The notes: generated by a model from the sequence alone, not told the origin. 64,000 nucleotides of DNA from Amycolatopsis solani (GCF_033441515.1 NZ_JAWQJT010000003.1:310001-374000); one strand, 5' to 3'; counted from the first letter of the stretch, positions 40,603 through 49,338 are shown. Program-made: numbers and translations.

Positions 40603-41562
40603 ATGAAAAACTCCCACGATCGCCGCCCGGCGAAGCTCGGATCAGCCACCCTGTCCTTCGGCGGGTGGGGCGACTACGAGGTGTGGGCGGCGCATGGATT
40701 CACACCCAAACCCAACTCGGACCCCGGGCACGCGCCGGAGCCGCAGGCCGAGGGCGGTGAGGGAGCGGCCGAGCCAAGCCGTGACGAGGGTGAGGGCACG
40801 TCCGCTGCCTCTCGGGCCCGGGGTGAGCGCGCCGGCGGGTCAGCCGACGCCGCTGCCCGTGCGACCGGCACCGGCGCGCGGGGCAAGCGCGCCGGCAAGT
40901 CCGCTGCTGCCCGCACCCCCGGCCGGGGCAAGGCGAGCAGTACTGGCAAGTCGGCCGTCCCCGCCACCGGCGAGGCGAGCGGCCCCAGCAAGTCCGACCC
41001 CGGTGCCCGTAATTCCGGTCCGCACCGGAACGGCGCCGGTGAACCCACTCGCAAGCCGCGGCCCGGTCAGCCCCACGATCCCGCCGAGGACGATCGCACC
41101 CGCGGGCGACGAGCGGCCAGCCTCGGTACCCGGCTCGAAGAGCCCGGCACCACAGCGCCCAATACCCCAGCAGCCGGCACCGCAGCGCCCAGCACCCCAG
41201 CGGCCAACACAGTCCCAACCACCCGGGAACGCCCCCGCCCCTACGTCCGCGGCAGCACCCCGCCACCCCCGCGCGCCCGGCACCTCCTGCCTCCCGAAGT
41301 CATGCTCTTCGCCACCGGCCGCCACCGCGGCGCCGCCGGGCTCGACCAGGACCTCGCCGCCCTGTGCCGGATGTGTCAGATCCCCACCTCCATCGCCGAG
41401 GTCTCCGCCTACCTCCGGCAATCCCTCGACGCCACCCGCGACCTCGTCCAGCACGGGATCGACCGCGGGCTGCTCGTCGCCGACGTCGCGGAGCTCGGGA
41501 CAGCCGGCCGCCCGCCGCTCGCTCTCCTGCAGCGCGTCCACCAGGGACTGCTCCGCCTGTGA
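40603..41562 (+). CDS. DUF742-like protein with long disordered N-terminal half
   Basis: 319 residues from the ATG at 40603 (a GTG at 40552 is also in frame). Residues about 40-230 are low complexity, rich in Ala, Gly, Pro, Arg and Ser, with repeats such as TPAAGTAAPSTPAA. The C-terminal 90 residues match the DUF742 pattern (LAALCRMCQIPTSIAEVSAYLRQ..., LLVADV, PLALLQRVHQGL), a small winged-helix-like domain normally encoded beside roadblock/MglB and MglA-type GTPase genes in actinomycetes. Those partners are absent here. Its role is unknown; it may be a bystander between cluster genes. The low-complexity half makes the start uncertain. Confidence 0.65.
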   Translation: MKNSHDRRPAKLGSATLSFGGWGDYEVWAAHGFTPKPNSDPGHAPEPQAEGGEGAAEPSRDEGEGTSAASRARGERAGGSADAAARATGTGARGKRAGKSAAARTPGRGKASSTGKSAVPATGEASGPSKSDPGARNSGPHRNGAGEPTRKPRPGQPHDPAEDDRTRGRRAASLGTRLEEPGTTAPNTPAAGTAAPSTPAANTVPTTRERPRPYVRGSTPPPPRARHLLPPEVMLFATGRHRGAAGLDQDLAALCRMCQIPTSIAEVSAYLRQSLDATRDLVQHGIDRGLLVADVAELGTAGRPPLALLQRVHQGLLRL

Positions 41563-41602
41563 ACTAGACCTTTCCAGGACCCGGCGAACCTAGGCTTCCG
41601 CC

Positions 41603-42268
41603 ATGGCGACCCAACTACTGGCGTCCTCCGACGTGCTCGGCTACGTGAGCGAGCATTCGCAAGCCGAGGACGAGATCCTGCGCGAACTGCGCGACGAGAC
41701 GGCCTCGCTGCCCATGGGGGCGGCGATGCAGGTGTCCGCGGAAGAAGGCCGGCTGCTCGCGCTGCTGGTCAAGCTCACCCGGGCGCGGCTGGTGGTGGAG
41801 GTCGGCACCTTCACCGGCTACAGCTCCCTCTGCATGGCCCGGGCGCTGCCCGCCACCGGGCTGCTCATCACCTGCGACGTCACCGACCGCTGGCCGGCGT
41901 TCGGCCGGCCCTACTGGCGGCGGGCCGGGGTCGAGGACCGGATCGACCTGCGGATCGATCCCGCCACGCAGGTGCTCGACGCCCTCTTCTACGAGTACGG
42001 GCCGGGCACGGTCGACCTCGTCTTCATCGACGCCGACAAGGTCGGGTACGCCGCCTACTACGAGGCCGCGCTCGGGCTGCTGGCCCCCGACGGGCTCATC
42101 GTCGTCGACAACACCCTCTTCTTCGGCCGCGTCACCGATCCCGAGGCCCAGGACCCCGACACGGTCGCCATCCGCGAGTTCAACCGCTTCGTGCGCGACG
42201 ACCCGCGCGTGGAGATGTCGCTGCTGCCCATGGCCGACGGCATCACGCTCATCCGCAAAGCAAGCTGA
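41603..42268 (+). CDS. SAM-dependent O-methyltransferase, FkbG-like (methoxymalonyl-ACP pathway)
   Basis: 221 residues, class I methyltransferase of the caffeoyl-CoA/catechol O-methyltransferase group. The SAM-binding motif is VVEVGTFTGYSSLCMA; metal and active-site motifs are LVFIDADK and IVVDNTLFFG. In FK520, ansamitocin, geldanamycin and related clusters this enzyme methylates the hydroxyl of 2-hydroxymalonyl-ACP. It faces the fkbH-like gene, convergent, with back-to-back terminators between. Family is clear; pathway assignment rests on the adjacent fkbH-I-J-K genes. Confidence 0.88.
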   Translation: MATQLLASSDVLGYVSEHSQAEDEILRELRDETASLPMGAAMQVSAEEGRLLALLVKLTRARLVVEVGTFTGYSSLCMARALPATGLLITCDVTDRWPAFGRPYWRRAGVEDRIDLRIDPATQVLDALFYEYGPGTVDLVFIDADKVGYAAYYEAALGLLAPDGLIVVDNTLFFGRVTDPEAQDPDTVAIREFNRFVRDDPRVEMSLLPMADGITLIRKAS

Positions 42269-42280
42269 AGGACCAGGACA

Positions 42281-42310
42281 GGCCGCCACGGACCCACCGT
42301 GGCGGCCTTT
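42281..42310 (+). terminator. Rho-independent terminator of the O-methyltransferase gene
   Basis: An 11-bp perfect stem (42281-42291 with 42297-42307) with a five-base loop, followed by TTT, starts 12 bp after the stop codon. Confidence 0.85.
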
Positions 42311-42324
42311 CCCCATGCCCCGCA

Positions 42325-42364
42325 CCAAAAAAAGGGCCCGCCCCCGAACCGGGAGCGGGCCCTT
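42325..42364 (-). terminator. Rho-independent terminator of the fkbH-like operon
   Basis: The stem 42332-42341 with 42355-42364 is followed on the minus strand by a run of seven T residues. It lies 12 bp beyond the fkbH-like stop codon and ends the minus-strand methoxymalonyl operon. Confidence 0.88.
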
Positions 42365-42376
42365 CCTCCGAGAAAC

Positions 42377-43462
42377 TCAGCGCACCCCGACCGGCTCGTC
42401 GAGGTCGGGTGCCACCAGGGTCACCGTCGTGGGCTCCTCCTGCGGCACCGGCTCCAGGTGCAGCCGCTGCAGCCCCGGCACCTCACCGGAAGGCAGCACG
42501 GCCGTGCACGCGCACGCGTCGTCGGCGAACCCCGCGAAGCGGTACGCGATCTCCATCATCCGGTTGCGGTCGGTCGGCCGGAAGTCGGCGACGAGGTGCG
42601 CGTCGGCGCTCGCGGCCTGGTTGGCCAGCCAGCGCAGGATGACCGAGCCCGCGCCGAACGAAACGACCCGGCACGACGTCGCCAGCAGCTTCAGGTGCCA
42701 GAACTCCTCGAACGTCTCGAGCAGGATCACCCCGACCGCGCCGTGCGGGCCGAACCGGTCGCGCATGCTGACCACCAGCACCCGGTGCGACGGGTCGTCG
42801 AGCAGGCCGCGCAGCTTTTCGTCGGAGTAGTGGATGCCGGTGGCGTTCATCTGGCTCGTACGCCGGGTCAGCTCCTCCACCCGGGACAGCTCGGTGTCGG
42901 TGGCCGGCAGGATCGTCATCCGCAGGTCCAGCGAACGCAGGAAGTCCTCGTCCGGCCCGGCGAACCCGGCCTGGGCCTCCTGCCGGCGGAACGACGCCTG
43001 GTACATCTGACGCCGCCGCCGCGAGTCGACGGTGATCGTCTCCGGGCTGAACTCCGGCAGGTTCGCCAGCTCCAGCACGTCTTCCGCGCGGTAGGTGCGC
43101 ACCTGCGGGTGGTGGTAGGTCACCTCGGCCAGCTCGCTGTCGCGGTCGTCGACGAACGCGATCGTCTCGAGGGCGAAGTTCAGCTCGTCGGCGATCGCCT
43201 TGACCGACTGCGACTTCGCGTGCCAGCCGATCTGCGGCAGCACGAAGTACTCCGCGAGGCCCAGTTCCTCCAGCCGCGCCCAGGCGTGCTCGTGGTCGTT
43301 CTTGCTCGCGACCGACTGCAGGATGCCGCGCCCGTCGAGAGTCTTCACGAGCTGCCGGATCTCTTCGGCGACCTCGACCGCCCCGTCTTCGAGCAGCGTG
43401 CCGTTCCACAGGGTTTCGTCGAGGTCCCACACCAGGCACTTGACCATGGTCGTGCTTGCCAC
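42377..43462 (-). CDS. fkbH: FkbH-like glyceryl-ACP synthase (HAD superfamily)
   Basis: 361 residues from the GTG at 43462, chosen because GAGGAG stands six bases upstream; the internal ATG at 43447 is too far from it. FkbH proteins take 1,3-bisphosphoglycerate, dephosphorylate it and load a glyceryl unit onto the dedicated ACP. The HAD motif is WDLDETLWNG near the N-terminus, with VASKND and VDDRDSELAEV later, and a C-terminal acyltransferase-like half. Upstream sequence in the same frame stays open within the neighbouring gene and should not be joined to it. Last gene of the fkbK-J-I-H operon, 11 bp after fkbI. Confidence 0.92.
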   Translation of the reverse strand: MASTTMVKCLVWDLDETLWNGTLLEDGAVEVAEEIRQLVKTLDGRGILQSVASKNDHEHAWARLEELGLAEYFVLPQIGWHAKSQSVKAIADELNFALETIAFVDDRDSELAEVTYHHPQVRTYRAEDVLELANLPEFSPETITVDSRRRRQMYQASFRRQEAQAGFAGPDEDFLRSLDLRMTILPATDTELSRVEELTRRTSQMNATGIHYSDEKLRGLLDDPSHRVLVVSMRDRFGPHGAVGVILLETFEEFWHLKLLATSCRVVSFGAGSVILRWLANQAASADAHLVADFRPTDRNRMMEIAYRFAGFADDACACTAVLPSGEVPGLQRLHLEPVPQEEPTTVTLVAPDLDEPVGVR

Positions 43463-43473
43463 CGGAATCCTCC

Positions 43474-44595
43474 TCAGTCGCCGGTATTCACGAGGACACG
43501 GGTGTGCCCCGCCAGGATGAGCTGGCAGATCTCGTTGCTGCCTTCGATGAGTTCCATCAGCTTCGCGTCGCGGTGCGCCCGGGCGACCACGTGGCCGTCC
43601 TGGGCCGCGGCCGAGGCCAGCACCTGCACCGCGGTGCCCGAACCGCGGGCCGCCGCGGTCGAGCTGACGTACTTGGCCAGCACGGTCGCGACCACCATCT
43701 CGGGCGACCGCTCGTCCCAGGCCCGGCTCGCGTGCTCGCACACGCGGGTCGCGGCCTGCTCGTCGGCGTAGAGGTCGGCCAGGTGCCGGGCGACGAGCTG
43801 GCGGTCGGCCAGCGCCACCCCGCCCTGGTAGCGGTTCGCCGCGTGCGCGCCGGCCGCGGCCAGGCAGGCCCGCAGGATGCCGACGCAGCCCCAGGCCACC
43901 GAAATCCGGCCGTAGGCGAGCGCGGTCGTGATGAGCATGGACAGTTCGACCCCGCCGCCGCCCAGCACCGCCGAGCGCGGCAGCCGGACGTCGTGGAGCC
44001 GGACGGTCGAGTGGCCGGCGGCGCGGCACCCGCTGGGGTGCGGGACGCGCTCGATCGTGACGCCCTCGGCGTTCGACGGCACCACGACCGCGGTGCCGAG
44101 GCCGTCGAGCTCGCCGACGACCACGATCAGGTCCGCGTACGCCGCCGCGGTGATCCAGACCTTCTCGCCGTTGACGACGACGTCGTCGCCGTCGGCGCGG
44201 ACGGTGGTGGCCACCGACGACAGGTCGCTGCCCGCCGCGGGTTCGCTGAAGGCCACCGCGGCCAGGTCGCCGGAGGTGAGCCGGCCGAGGTAGTCCGCCC
44301 GCTGGGCGCGGTCGCCGAAGCGCTGGATGGTCCAGGCCGCCATGCCTTGGGAGGTCATCACGCTGCGCAGCGAGCTGCACAGCGAACCGGCGTGCGCGGT
44401 GAACCAGCCACTGTGGACGCTGCTGGCGCCGAGACCGCCGTACCCGGCGGGCACCTCGGCGCACAGCAGGCCCCGCGCGCCCAGTGCGCGCAACAGGTCT
44501 TCGGGCAGCCGGCCGTCGACGTCCCAGGCCGCCGCCCGGTCACCGACGCGGGCGGTCAGCTCGGCGGCGGCCGCCGCGAGCGGGGACTCACTCAT
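43474..44595 (-). CDS. fkbI: FkbI-like acyl-ACP dehydrogenase
   Basis: 373 residues, flavin-dependent acyl-CoA dehydrogenase fold. Motifs include AVAFSEPAAGSDLSS and VVNGEKVWIT, and a C-terminal LMELIEGSNEICQLILAGH. In methoxymalonyl-ACP formation this enzyme and the FkbK type oxidise glyceryl-ACP to 2-hydroxymalonyl-ACP. The start overlaps the end of the ACP gene by 8 bp, so the two are coupled. Acyl-CoA dehydrogenases are common, and context fixes this call. Confidence 0.92.
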   Translation of the reverse strand: MSESPLAAAAAELTARVGDRAAAWDVDGRLPEDLLRALGARGLLCAEVPAGYGGLGASSVHSGWFTAHAGSLCSSLRSVMTSQGMAAWTIQRFGDRAQRADYLGRLTSGDLAAVAFSEPAAGSDLSSVATTVRADGDDVVVNGEKVWITAAAYADLIVVVGELDGLGTAVVVPSNAEGVTIERVPHPSGCRAAGHSTVRLHDVRLPRSAVLGGGGVELSMLITTALAYGRISVAWGCVGILRACLAAAGAHAANRYQGGVALADRQLVARHLADLYADEQAATRVCEHASRAWDERSPEMVVATVLAKYVSSTAAARGSGTAVQVLASAAAQDGHVVARAHRDAKLMELIEGSNEICQLILAGHTRVLVNTGD

Positions 44596-44863
44596 CGAGC
44601 AGGCGCCCCACGAGCGCCGTCATGCCTTCGACGGTGCGGAAGTTGTCGAGCTTGAGGTCCGGCCCGACGATCGCGATGCCGTAGGTCTGCTCGAGGAACA
44701 CGACCAGCTCCATGGCGAACATCGAGGAGACCAGGCCGGTGCGGAAGAGGTCCTGGTCCTCCGGGACGTCCTGCTTGACGCGTCCGGTCAGGAACTCCCG
44801 GATCTCCCGCGTCACGGCCTCCGGCGTGCGTGCCGGGGTTGCGGTGGTGGAGACGTCGTTCAC
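44588..44863 (-). CDS. fkbJ: FkbJ-like dedicated acyl carrier protein
   Basis: 91 residues. Stand-alone ACP with the phosphopantetheine attachment at about Ser47 in GLVSSMFAMELV, a motif that differs from the DSL of PKS ACPs and is typical of methoxymalonyl ACPs. It carries the extender unit from glyceryl to methoxymalonyl and delivers it to a PKS acyltransferase. The start is exactly adjacent to the fkbK stop, and its end overlaps fkbI by 8 bp. Confidence 0.92.
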   Translation of the reverse strand: MNDVSTTATPARTPEAVTREIREFLTGRVKQDVPEDQDLFRTGLVSSMFAMELVVFLEQTYGIAIVGPDLKLDNFRTVEGMTALVGRLLDE

Positions 44864-45721
44864 TCAGAACACCTTCCCGTACTCGTAAAAGCCCCGTCCG
44901 GTCTTCCGGCCGAGGTGGCCGTCGGCCACTTTGGACTGCAGCAGGGCGCACGGCGCGTGCCGCGGGTCGCCGGTGCGTTCGGCGAGCGCCCGCAGCGCGT
45001 CGGCGAGGTTGTCCAGGCCGATCAGGTCGGCGGTGCGCAGCGGGCCGGTCGGGTGACCGAGGCAGCCCTGCATGAGCTCGTCGACCGCTTCGACGGACGC
45101 GGTGCCTTCTTCGACCACCCGCGCCGCGTCGTTGATCATGGGGTGCAGCAGGCGGCTGGTGACGAACCCCGGCGAGTCGCGCACGACGATCGGGCGCCGG
45201 CTCAGCCGTTCCAGCAGGCCCAGCACGGAGTCCAGAGTGGACTGATCGGTGCGCGGCCCGCGGACGACCTCGACGTTCCGGATGAGGTAGGCCGGGTTCA
45301 TGAAGTGCGTCGCCAGCAGGTCCGCGGGCCGCTCGACCGCGTCGGCCAGCTCGTCGACCGGGATGCCGGAGGTGTTGGTGATCAAGGGGGTTCCCGGTGC
45401 GACCAGCGCCGCCAGCTCACCGAGCACAGTGGCCTTGACCTTGTCGTCTTCGATGATCGCTTCGACGACCGCGGTCGCGTCCTTCGCCGCGTCCAGGCCG
45501 GTCGTCGCGGTCAGCTCGCCTTCGGGGACGTCGGGGAACGCGCCCATCAGCCTGCCGTGCCGCAGTTGCTGCGCCACGCGCCGCTTCGCGAGTTCGACCG
45601 CCTCGCCGTCGATTTCGACCAGGGTGACCGGAACTCCGTGTCCCAGTGCCATCGCCGTGATGGCCGAGCCCATCACCCCGCCGCCGATCACGGCCGGCCG
45701 ATCCTGCGCCTGCCCGCCCAC
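44864..45721 (-). CDS. fkbK: FkbK-like 3-hydroxyacyl-ACP dehydrogenase
   Basis: 285 residues from a GTG with GGGAGG just upstream. 3-hydroxyacyl-CoA dehydrogenase family: the NAD-binding motif is VIGGGVMGSAITAMALG, with catalytic-region NTSGIPV and THFMNPAYL, and DSPGFVTSRLL followed by GRKTGRGFYEYG at the C-terminus. It oxidises the glyceryl-ACP hydroxyl. First gene of the fkbK-J-I-H operon. With the O-methyltransferase at 41603 the whole methoxymalonyl-ACP pathway is present. Confidence 0.92.
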   Translation of the reverse strand: MGGQAQDRPAVIGGGVMGSAITAMALGHGVPVTLVEIDGEAVELAKRRVAQQLRHGRLMGAFPDVPEGELTATTGLDAAKDATAVVEAIIEDDKVKATVLGELAALVAPGTPLITNTSGIPVDELADAVERPADLLATHFMNPAYLIRNVEVVRGPRTDQSTLDSVLGLLERLSRRPIVVRDSPGFVTSRLLHPMINDAARVVEEGTASVEAVDELMQGCLGHPTGPLRTADLIGLDNLADALRALAERTGDPRHAPCALLQSKVADGHLGRKTGRGFYEYGKVF

Positions 45722-45827
45722 CGCGCCTCCCTGAGTCTTCGGGACTTTTTCCTTCGTGCGTCAGGAGCGTCGGTCACCGCGGTGGTACCGGTCAACGAAC
45801 AGCGCGCATATCTAGGGTTTTCCGTCG
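45722..45827 (-). promoter_or_regulatory. Promoter region of the methoxymalonyl operon with candidate activator site
   Basis: At 45812-45827 the plus strand reads CTAGGGTTTTCCGTCG, about 90 bp upstream of fkbK and overlapping the stop codon of the preceding gene. CTAGGG fits the left arm of the PimM-type consensus. The decamer GGGTTTTCCG recurs inverted at 49212-49221 in front of the thioesterase gene. Confidence 0.35.
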
Positions 45828-46126
45828 GCCGCGCCGGTGCTCAGCACGCCCAGTGCCGCCAGGTCGCCCATCCACGCGCGCAGGGAACCGGTGAGCTCGG
45901 CCGGTTCGAGGTCGCACGTGGGCGCCAGCGCCAGCGCCGCGGCGGCCGGATCCCAGTCGTGCTGGGCCAGCGCGATCCACATCGCCGCGCCGAGGCCGCT
46001 GGCGAGCACGCGGTGCTCGCCGGTGGGCAGCACCATTTCGAGGACGCCGGTGTCGTCGACGATCACCGCGAGTCCGGGCACCGGGCGCATACCGCTCCCC
46101 CGCGTTCTCCGCGCGTCACCCGTCAC
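45812..46126 (-). CDS. Small PqqD-like protein
   Basis: 104 residues from the start at 46126, which overlaps the stop of the LAL gene upstream (four shared bases), so the two are translationally coupled. A later Met (MRPVPGL) is an alternative. The pattern, a beta-strand region GLAVIVDDTGVLEMVLPTG, then GAAMWIALAQHDWDP and a helical AELTGSLRAWMGDLAALGVL, resembles PqqD/RRE peptide-binding domains. No peptide substrate or radical-SAM gene is nearby. The family assignment is by eye and tentative. Confidence 0.6.
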   Translation of the reverse strand: MTGDARRTRGSGMRPVPGLAVIVDDTGVLEMVLPTGEHRVLASGLGAAMWIALAQHDWDPAAAALALAPTCDLEPAELTGSLRAWMGDLAALGVLSTGAADGKP

Positions 46127-48870
46127 AGCGCGGGTTCCGGCGCGATCAGGCCGCCGGGGAACCGCTCCTGCAGCTGGGTGCGGCCGTTGACGCCCAGCTT
46201 GCGGTAGACGCTCGTCAGGTGGATCTCGACGGTCCGCACGGCGAGCTGGAGCGCGTCGGCGATGGTCCGGTTGGTGGCGCCGGTCGCGGCGAGCTCGCCG
46301 ACCCGCCGTTCCCCCAGGGTCAGCACGTCGGTCACGCTGCCGGTGACGGGGTAGTTGCGGCCACCGGCCGCGGTCACCCCGGCTTGGGCCTCCTCGGCCC
46401 GGCTCCAGAACCCCGAGCGCACCGAAAGGTCCACGGCGGCCCGGAACGCCCGGCGCGCGCCCTGGTGGTCACCGGCACGCAGAAGTGCTTGTCCCAACGC
46501 GGTTTCCGCTTCGGCGAGGTACCAGGACGCCGCCGTCCCGCCGAGCACCCCGGCCGCCGCGGTGAGGCCGTCGACGGCGGCGTCGCCTTCGGCCACCAGG
46601 CCGCGGCCCAGCAGCGCCAGCCCCCGTGCCGACGCCGATCCCCAGGCGCGGGCCAGTTCTTCGCCGTGCGCCACGAGGTCCGCGGCCTCCGCCCGCCGGC
46701 CGAGCCGGACGAGCACCCGGGCGCCGTCGAGCCACCACGGGACGAACAGCGGGTTGGCGCCGCCTTCCGCGCGCAGGGCGGCGCCGCACCGGCGCAGGTG
46801 CGCCAGCGCCCCTTCGAGGTCTCCGCGGGCCTCGGCGAGCCGTCCCCGCGCCAGCAGGTGGAAGGGGAAGCGCAGCACGGACCCGTCGGGCCCGGTCCGG
46901 TCGGCGCGGGCCATCGCCGCGCCCGCCCCGTCGACGTCGCCCTGCTGCAGCAGGACCAGCGCACTCGCGACCAGGGGCGCGGTCGCGAGCTCGGCGCGGT
47001 CGTCGCGCTCGGCGGCGCGCGCGGCCGCCGTCGCGTCCGAGAGCGCCCGTGACAGGTCGCCCGCCCCGCAGGTGAGCCACGAATGCGCGGTCAGGGCCAC
47101 GACTTCCGTCCAGCCGGTGTCGTCGCGCACCGGGCCGGGCGAGAGGCCGCCCAGCGCGTGCAGTGCTTCGTCGACCTCGTCGGCGGCGAACAGGACGTAG
47201 GCGGCCAGCGAACACGCCCACCGCACCGAAGGTTCCGGGCGTTCGAGGGCCCGCCGCGCACAGGAGATCGCGAGGTCCCGGTCGGTGCCGCGGATCATGT
47301 GCGCCAGCGCGGCCAGCGCCAGCACCCCGACCTCGGGCGGGGTCTGGCCGGTCAGCGCGGACATCGCGGGCAGGCGCGCGCCGACCAGCTCCAGCGAGCC
47401 GGGCTGTTCGAACGCGACGGCCAGCAGCGCGGCCTCGAGCTCGGTCCGCAGGCCGCGATCGGCGTCGCCGGCCCGGTCTTCGTCGAGCTGCTCGAGGGCG
47501 CCGGTCAGCAGCCGCGTCGCCTCCTGCGGTTCGCGCGCCGACAGCGCGGCGATGGCCAGCTGCAAGGAGATCCGGGCCCGGCTGCGGGTGTCTTCGGCCA
47601 GTTCGGCCATGCCGGCCAGCGTCGCGTACGCGGCCAGCGGGTCGCGCACGCCGACCAGCCGGGCGAACTCGATCCGCACCGGCATGTCGTGCGGCCGGTC
47701 GGCGACGAGCACCCCGAGGTAGCGGGCGGCGTCGTGCGGCCGTCCCGACCGTTCGGCGGTGCGCGCGGCCTCGGCGAGCACGTCCCGCATCCACCGCTCC
47801 GGCAGCAGCCGGCGGCCGAGCAGGTGCGCGCCGACGTCCTCGGGCGAGCGGCCGCGGTCGTTGAGCAGCCGCGCCGCGGTCAGCCGCAGCGGGCCGAGCC
47901 GCCGTTCCGGCACGCCGGCCAGCACCGCGTCGCGGACCGCGGGCGAGGCGAGTTCTCCGCCGCCGTCGCGCAGCAGCCCTTCGGCGGCCAGGACGCCGAG
48001 CGCGTCGGCGGCGAGCGGTTCGGGCACGCCGCCGAGCAGGGCGACGAGCTCCACGTCGGGCGCGCCGAACACGGCCAGCGCCTCGGCGACGTGCCGGACG
48101 TGCTCCGGGCGGCCGGCGAGGACGCGCTCGACCAGCCGGGCGCGGGCGCCCGGGGCGAGCACGCGGGCCCGCGCCAGCGCCTGGTCGTCCGGGGCGAGTC
48201 CCTCCAGGTGCAGGGCCGCGCAGAGTTCGCCGAGGAGGGCGGGGTTGCCGCCGGTCAGCCGGGACAGCTCGCGCGCGAAGCCGGGTCCGGGCGGTTCGTG
48301 CCACCACGCGGCGGCGACCTCGGCGACCTCGGTTTCGCCGAAGTCCGCCAGGTCGACGGTCGCGACGTCGCCGGGCGGCAGCGCCATCGGCGGCCACAGC
48401 GGCCGTGCGGTTGGCCGCTGCGCGACCACGACGAGCAGGGGCTGCTCGGCGCCGCGGTGCGCCTGGTGCGCCAGCACCCGGACGGACGCCTCGTCGCAGT
48501 GGTGGAAGTCGTCGAGCAGGACGACGACGGGACCGGTCACGGTGAGCTCGGCCAGCCGGCGGCCCAGCCGCCGCGACAGCACCGGTACCGGCATGCCGTA
48601 CCGGCTCCCGGCGTCCGGGAGCAGCCCTTCGGCCGCCCGTCCGGCGGTCCCGCCGCCCGGACGGCGGCAGGTCTCCGACAGCACGACCGCGCGGTCGCCG
48701 ACCGACCGCGCGAACTCCGCCAGCAACGCCGTCTTGCCGGTGCCGGTCGCCCCGCGCACCCGCACCAGGGTCGCCGACCCGGCCCGCGCGTTGGCGAACG
48801 CCGAACCGAGGACTTCCCGTTCCCGCCGCCGGCCGACCACGCGCCCGGCGACGCCCGTCACCTCCGCCAT
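46123..48870 (-). CDS. Large ATP-binding LuxR (LAL) regulator 3
   Basis: 915 residues from the ATG at 48870, chosen over an upstream start at 48924 that would overlap the next gene and lacks a better site. Intact Walker A (GATGTGKTALL) and Walker B-like VVVLLDDFHHCDE, helical middle, and C-terminal LuxR HTH GERRVGELAATGATNRTIADA... VEIHLTSVYRKLG. Third LAL of the window, in a separate transcription unit with the small gene upstream and the PqqD-like gene downstream. Three LALs plus one PAS-LuxR mirrors the regulator set of the nystatin cluster. Confidence 0.92.
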   Translation of the reverse strand: MAEVTGVAGRVVGRRREREVLGSAFANARAGSATLVRVRGATGTGKTALLAEFARSVGDRAVVLSETCRRPGGGTAGRAAEGLLPDAGSRYGMPVPVLSRRLGRRLAELTVTGPVVVLLDDFHHCDEASVRVLAHQAHRGAEQPLLVVVAQRPTARPLWPPMALPPGDVATVDLADFGETEVAEVAAAWWHEPPGPGFARELSRLTGGNPALLGELCAALHLEGLAPDDQALARARVLAPGARARLVERVLAGRPEHVRHVAEALAVFGAPDVELVALLGGVPEPLAADALGVLAAEGLLRDGGGELASPAVRDAVLAGVPERRLGPLRLTAARLLNDRGRSPEDVGAHLLGRRLLPERWMRDVLAEAARTAERSGRPHDAARYLGVLVADRPHDMPVRIEFARLVGVRDPLAAYATLAGMAELAEDTRSRARISLQLAIAALSAREPQEATRLLTGALEQLDEDRAGDADRGLRTELEAALLAVAFEQPGSLELVGARLPAMSALTGQTPPEVGVLALAALAHMIRGTDRDLAISCARRALERPEPSVRWACSLAAYVLFAADEVDEALHALGGLSPGPVRDDTGWTEVVALTAHSWLTCGAGDLSRALSDATAAARAAERDDRAELATAPLVASALVLLQQGDVDGAGAAMARADRTGPDGSVLRFPFHLLARGRLAEARGDLEGALAHLRRCGAALRAEGGANPLFVPWWLDGARVLVRLGRRAEAADLVAHGEELARAWGSASARGLALLGRGLVAEGDAAVDGLTAAAGVLGGTAASWYLAEAETALGQALLRAGDHQGARRAFRAAVDLSVRSGFWSRAEEAQAGVTAAGGRNYPVTGSVTDVLTLGERRVGELAATGATNRTIADALQLAVRTVEIHLTSVYRKLGVNGRTQLQERFPGGLIAPEPAL

Positions 48871-48883
48871 CCTCACCCTGCTT

Positions 48884-49147
48884 TCACGGAAGGCGGCGGC
48901 CGCCCAGCCCCTCGTCGTCGGCACCGTGCCACATTTCGCGCGCGTACGGCGTATCCGGCACGAGCACCCGATCGGCGGCGGCCCGCGGCGTGGCGGGCAG
49001 CTCCCCCAGCCCGCTTTCGATCCAGCCGAGGTCGCTCATCAGGCGCCGCATCGGCGGGGTGTCACCGTGGATCCGGTGCAGCGACTGGATGGCACGGCGC
49101 AGCTCGGTCGCCTTGCGCCGGGCGGCGGTGAGCGCGTCAGCGGTCAT
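48884..49147 (-). CDS. Small uncharacterised protein
   Basis: 87 residues from the ATG at 49147, supported by GGGAGGAG five bases upstream; a longer in-frame start at 49210 has no such site. Mostly helical and charged (TAARRKATELRRAIQSLHRIHG, later a Pro- and Gly-rich tail). No family recognised. It precedes the third LAL gene by 13 bp and is probably its operon partner. Confidence 0.65.
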   Translation of the reverse strand: MTADALTAARRKATELRRAIQSLHRIHGDTPPMRRLMSDLGWIESGLGELPATPRAAADRVLVPDTPYAREMWHGADDEGLGGRRLP

Positions 49148-49338
49148 CAGGACTCCTCCCGTCGGGCACGGCCGGATCGCGTGCCCCGCCGACGTTAGGT
49201 CGTCGCGCACCCGGAAAACCCCGAACCTCGGCGGGCTTCGGGTGAAGATCCCCCGGTGTGAGCGGCAACACTAAGGAATCCGTGGGGGCGGGCGGGGTTC
49301 ACTGACGGACCTGACCCGCGTCGAAGGGAAACGCTCTC
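49148..49338. promoter_or_regulatory. Divergent promoter region between LAL operon 3 and thioesterase
   Basis: 191 bp. Holds CGGAAAACCC at 49212-49221, the inverse of a decamer found before fkbK, and GAAGATCCCCCGG nearby. It could coordinate the regulator operon and the thioesterase. A GAAGGGAAA stretch serves as ribosome-binding site for the thioesterase. Confidence 0.35.

Noticed and set aside
42377..44464. A 695-codon frame joining fkbH with sequence inside fkbI
   Set aside because: The upstream part is out-of-frame fkbI sequence. A GTG with an ideal GAGGAG site starts fkbH at 43462.
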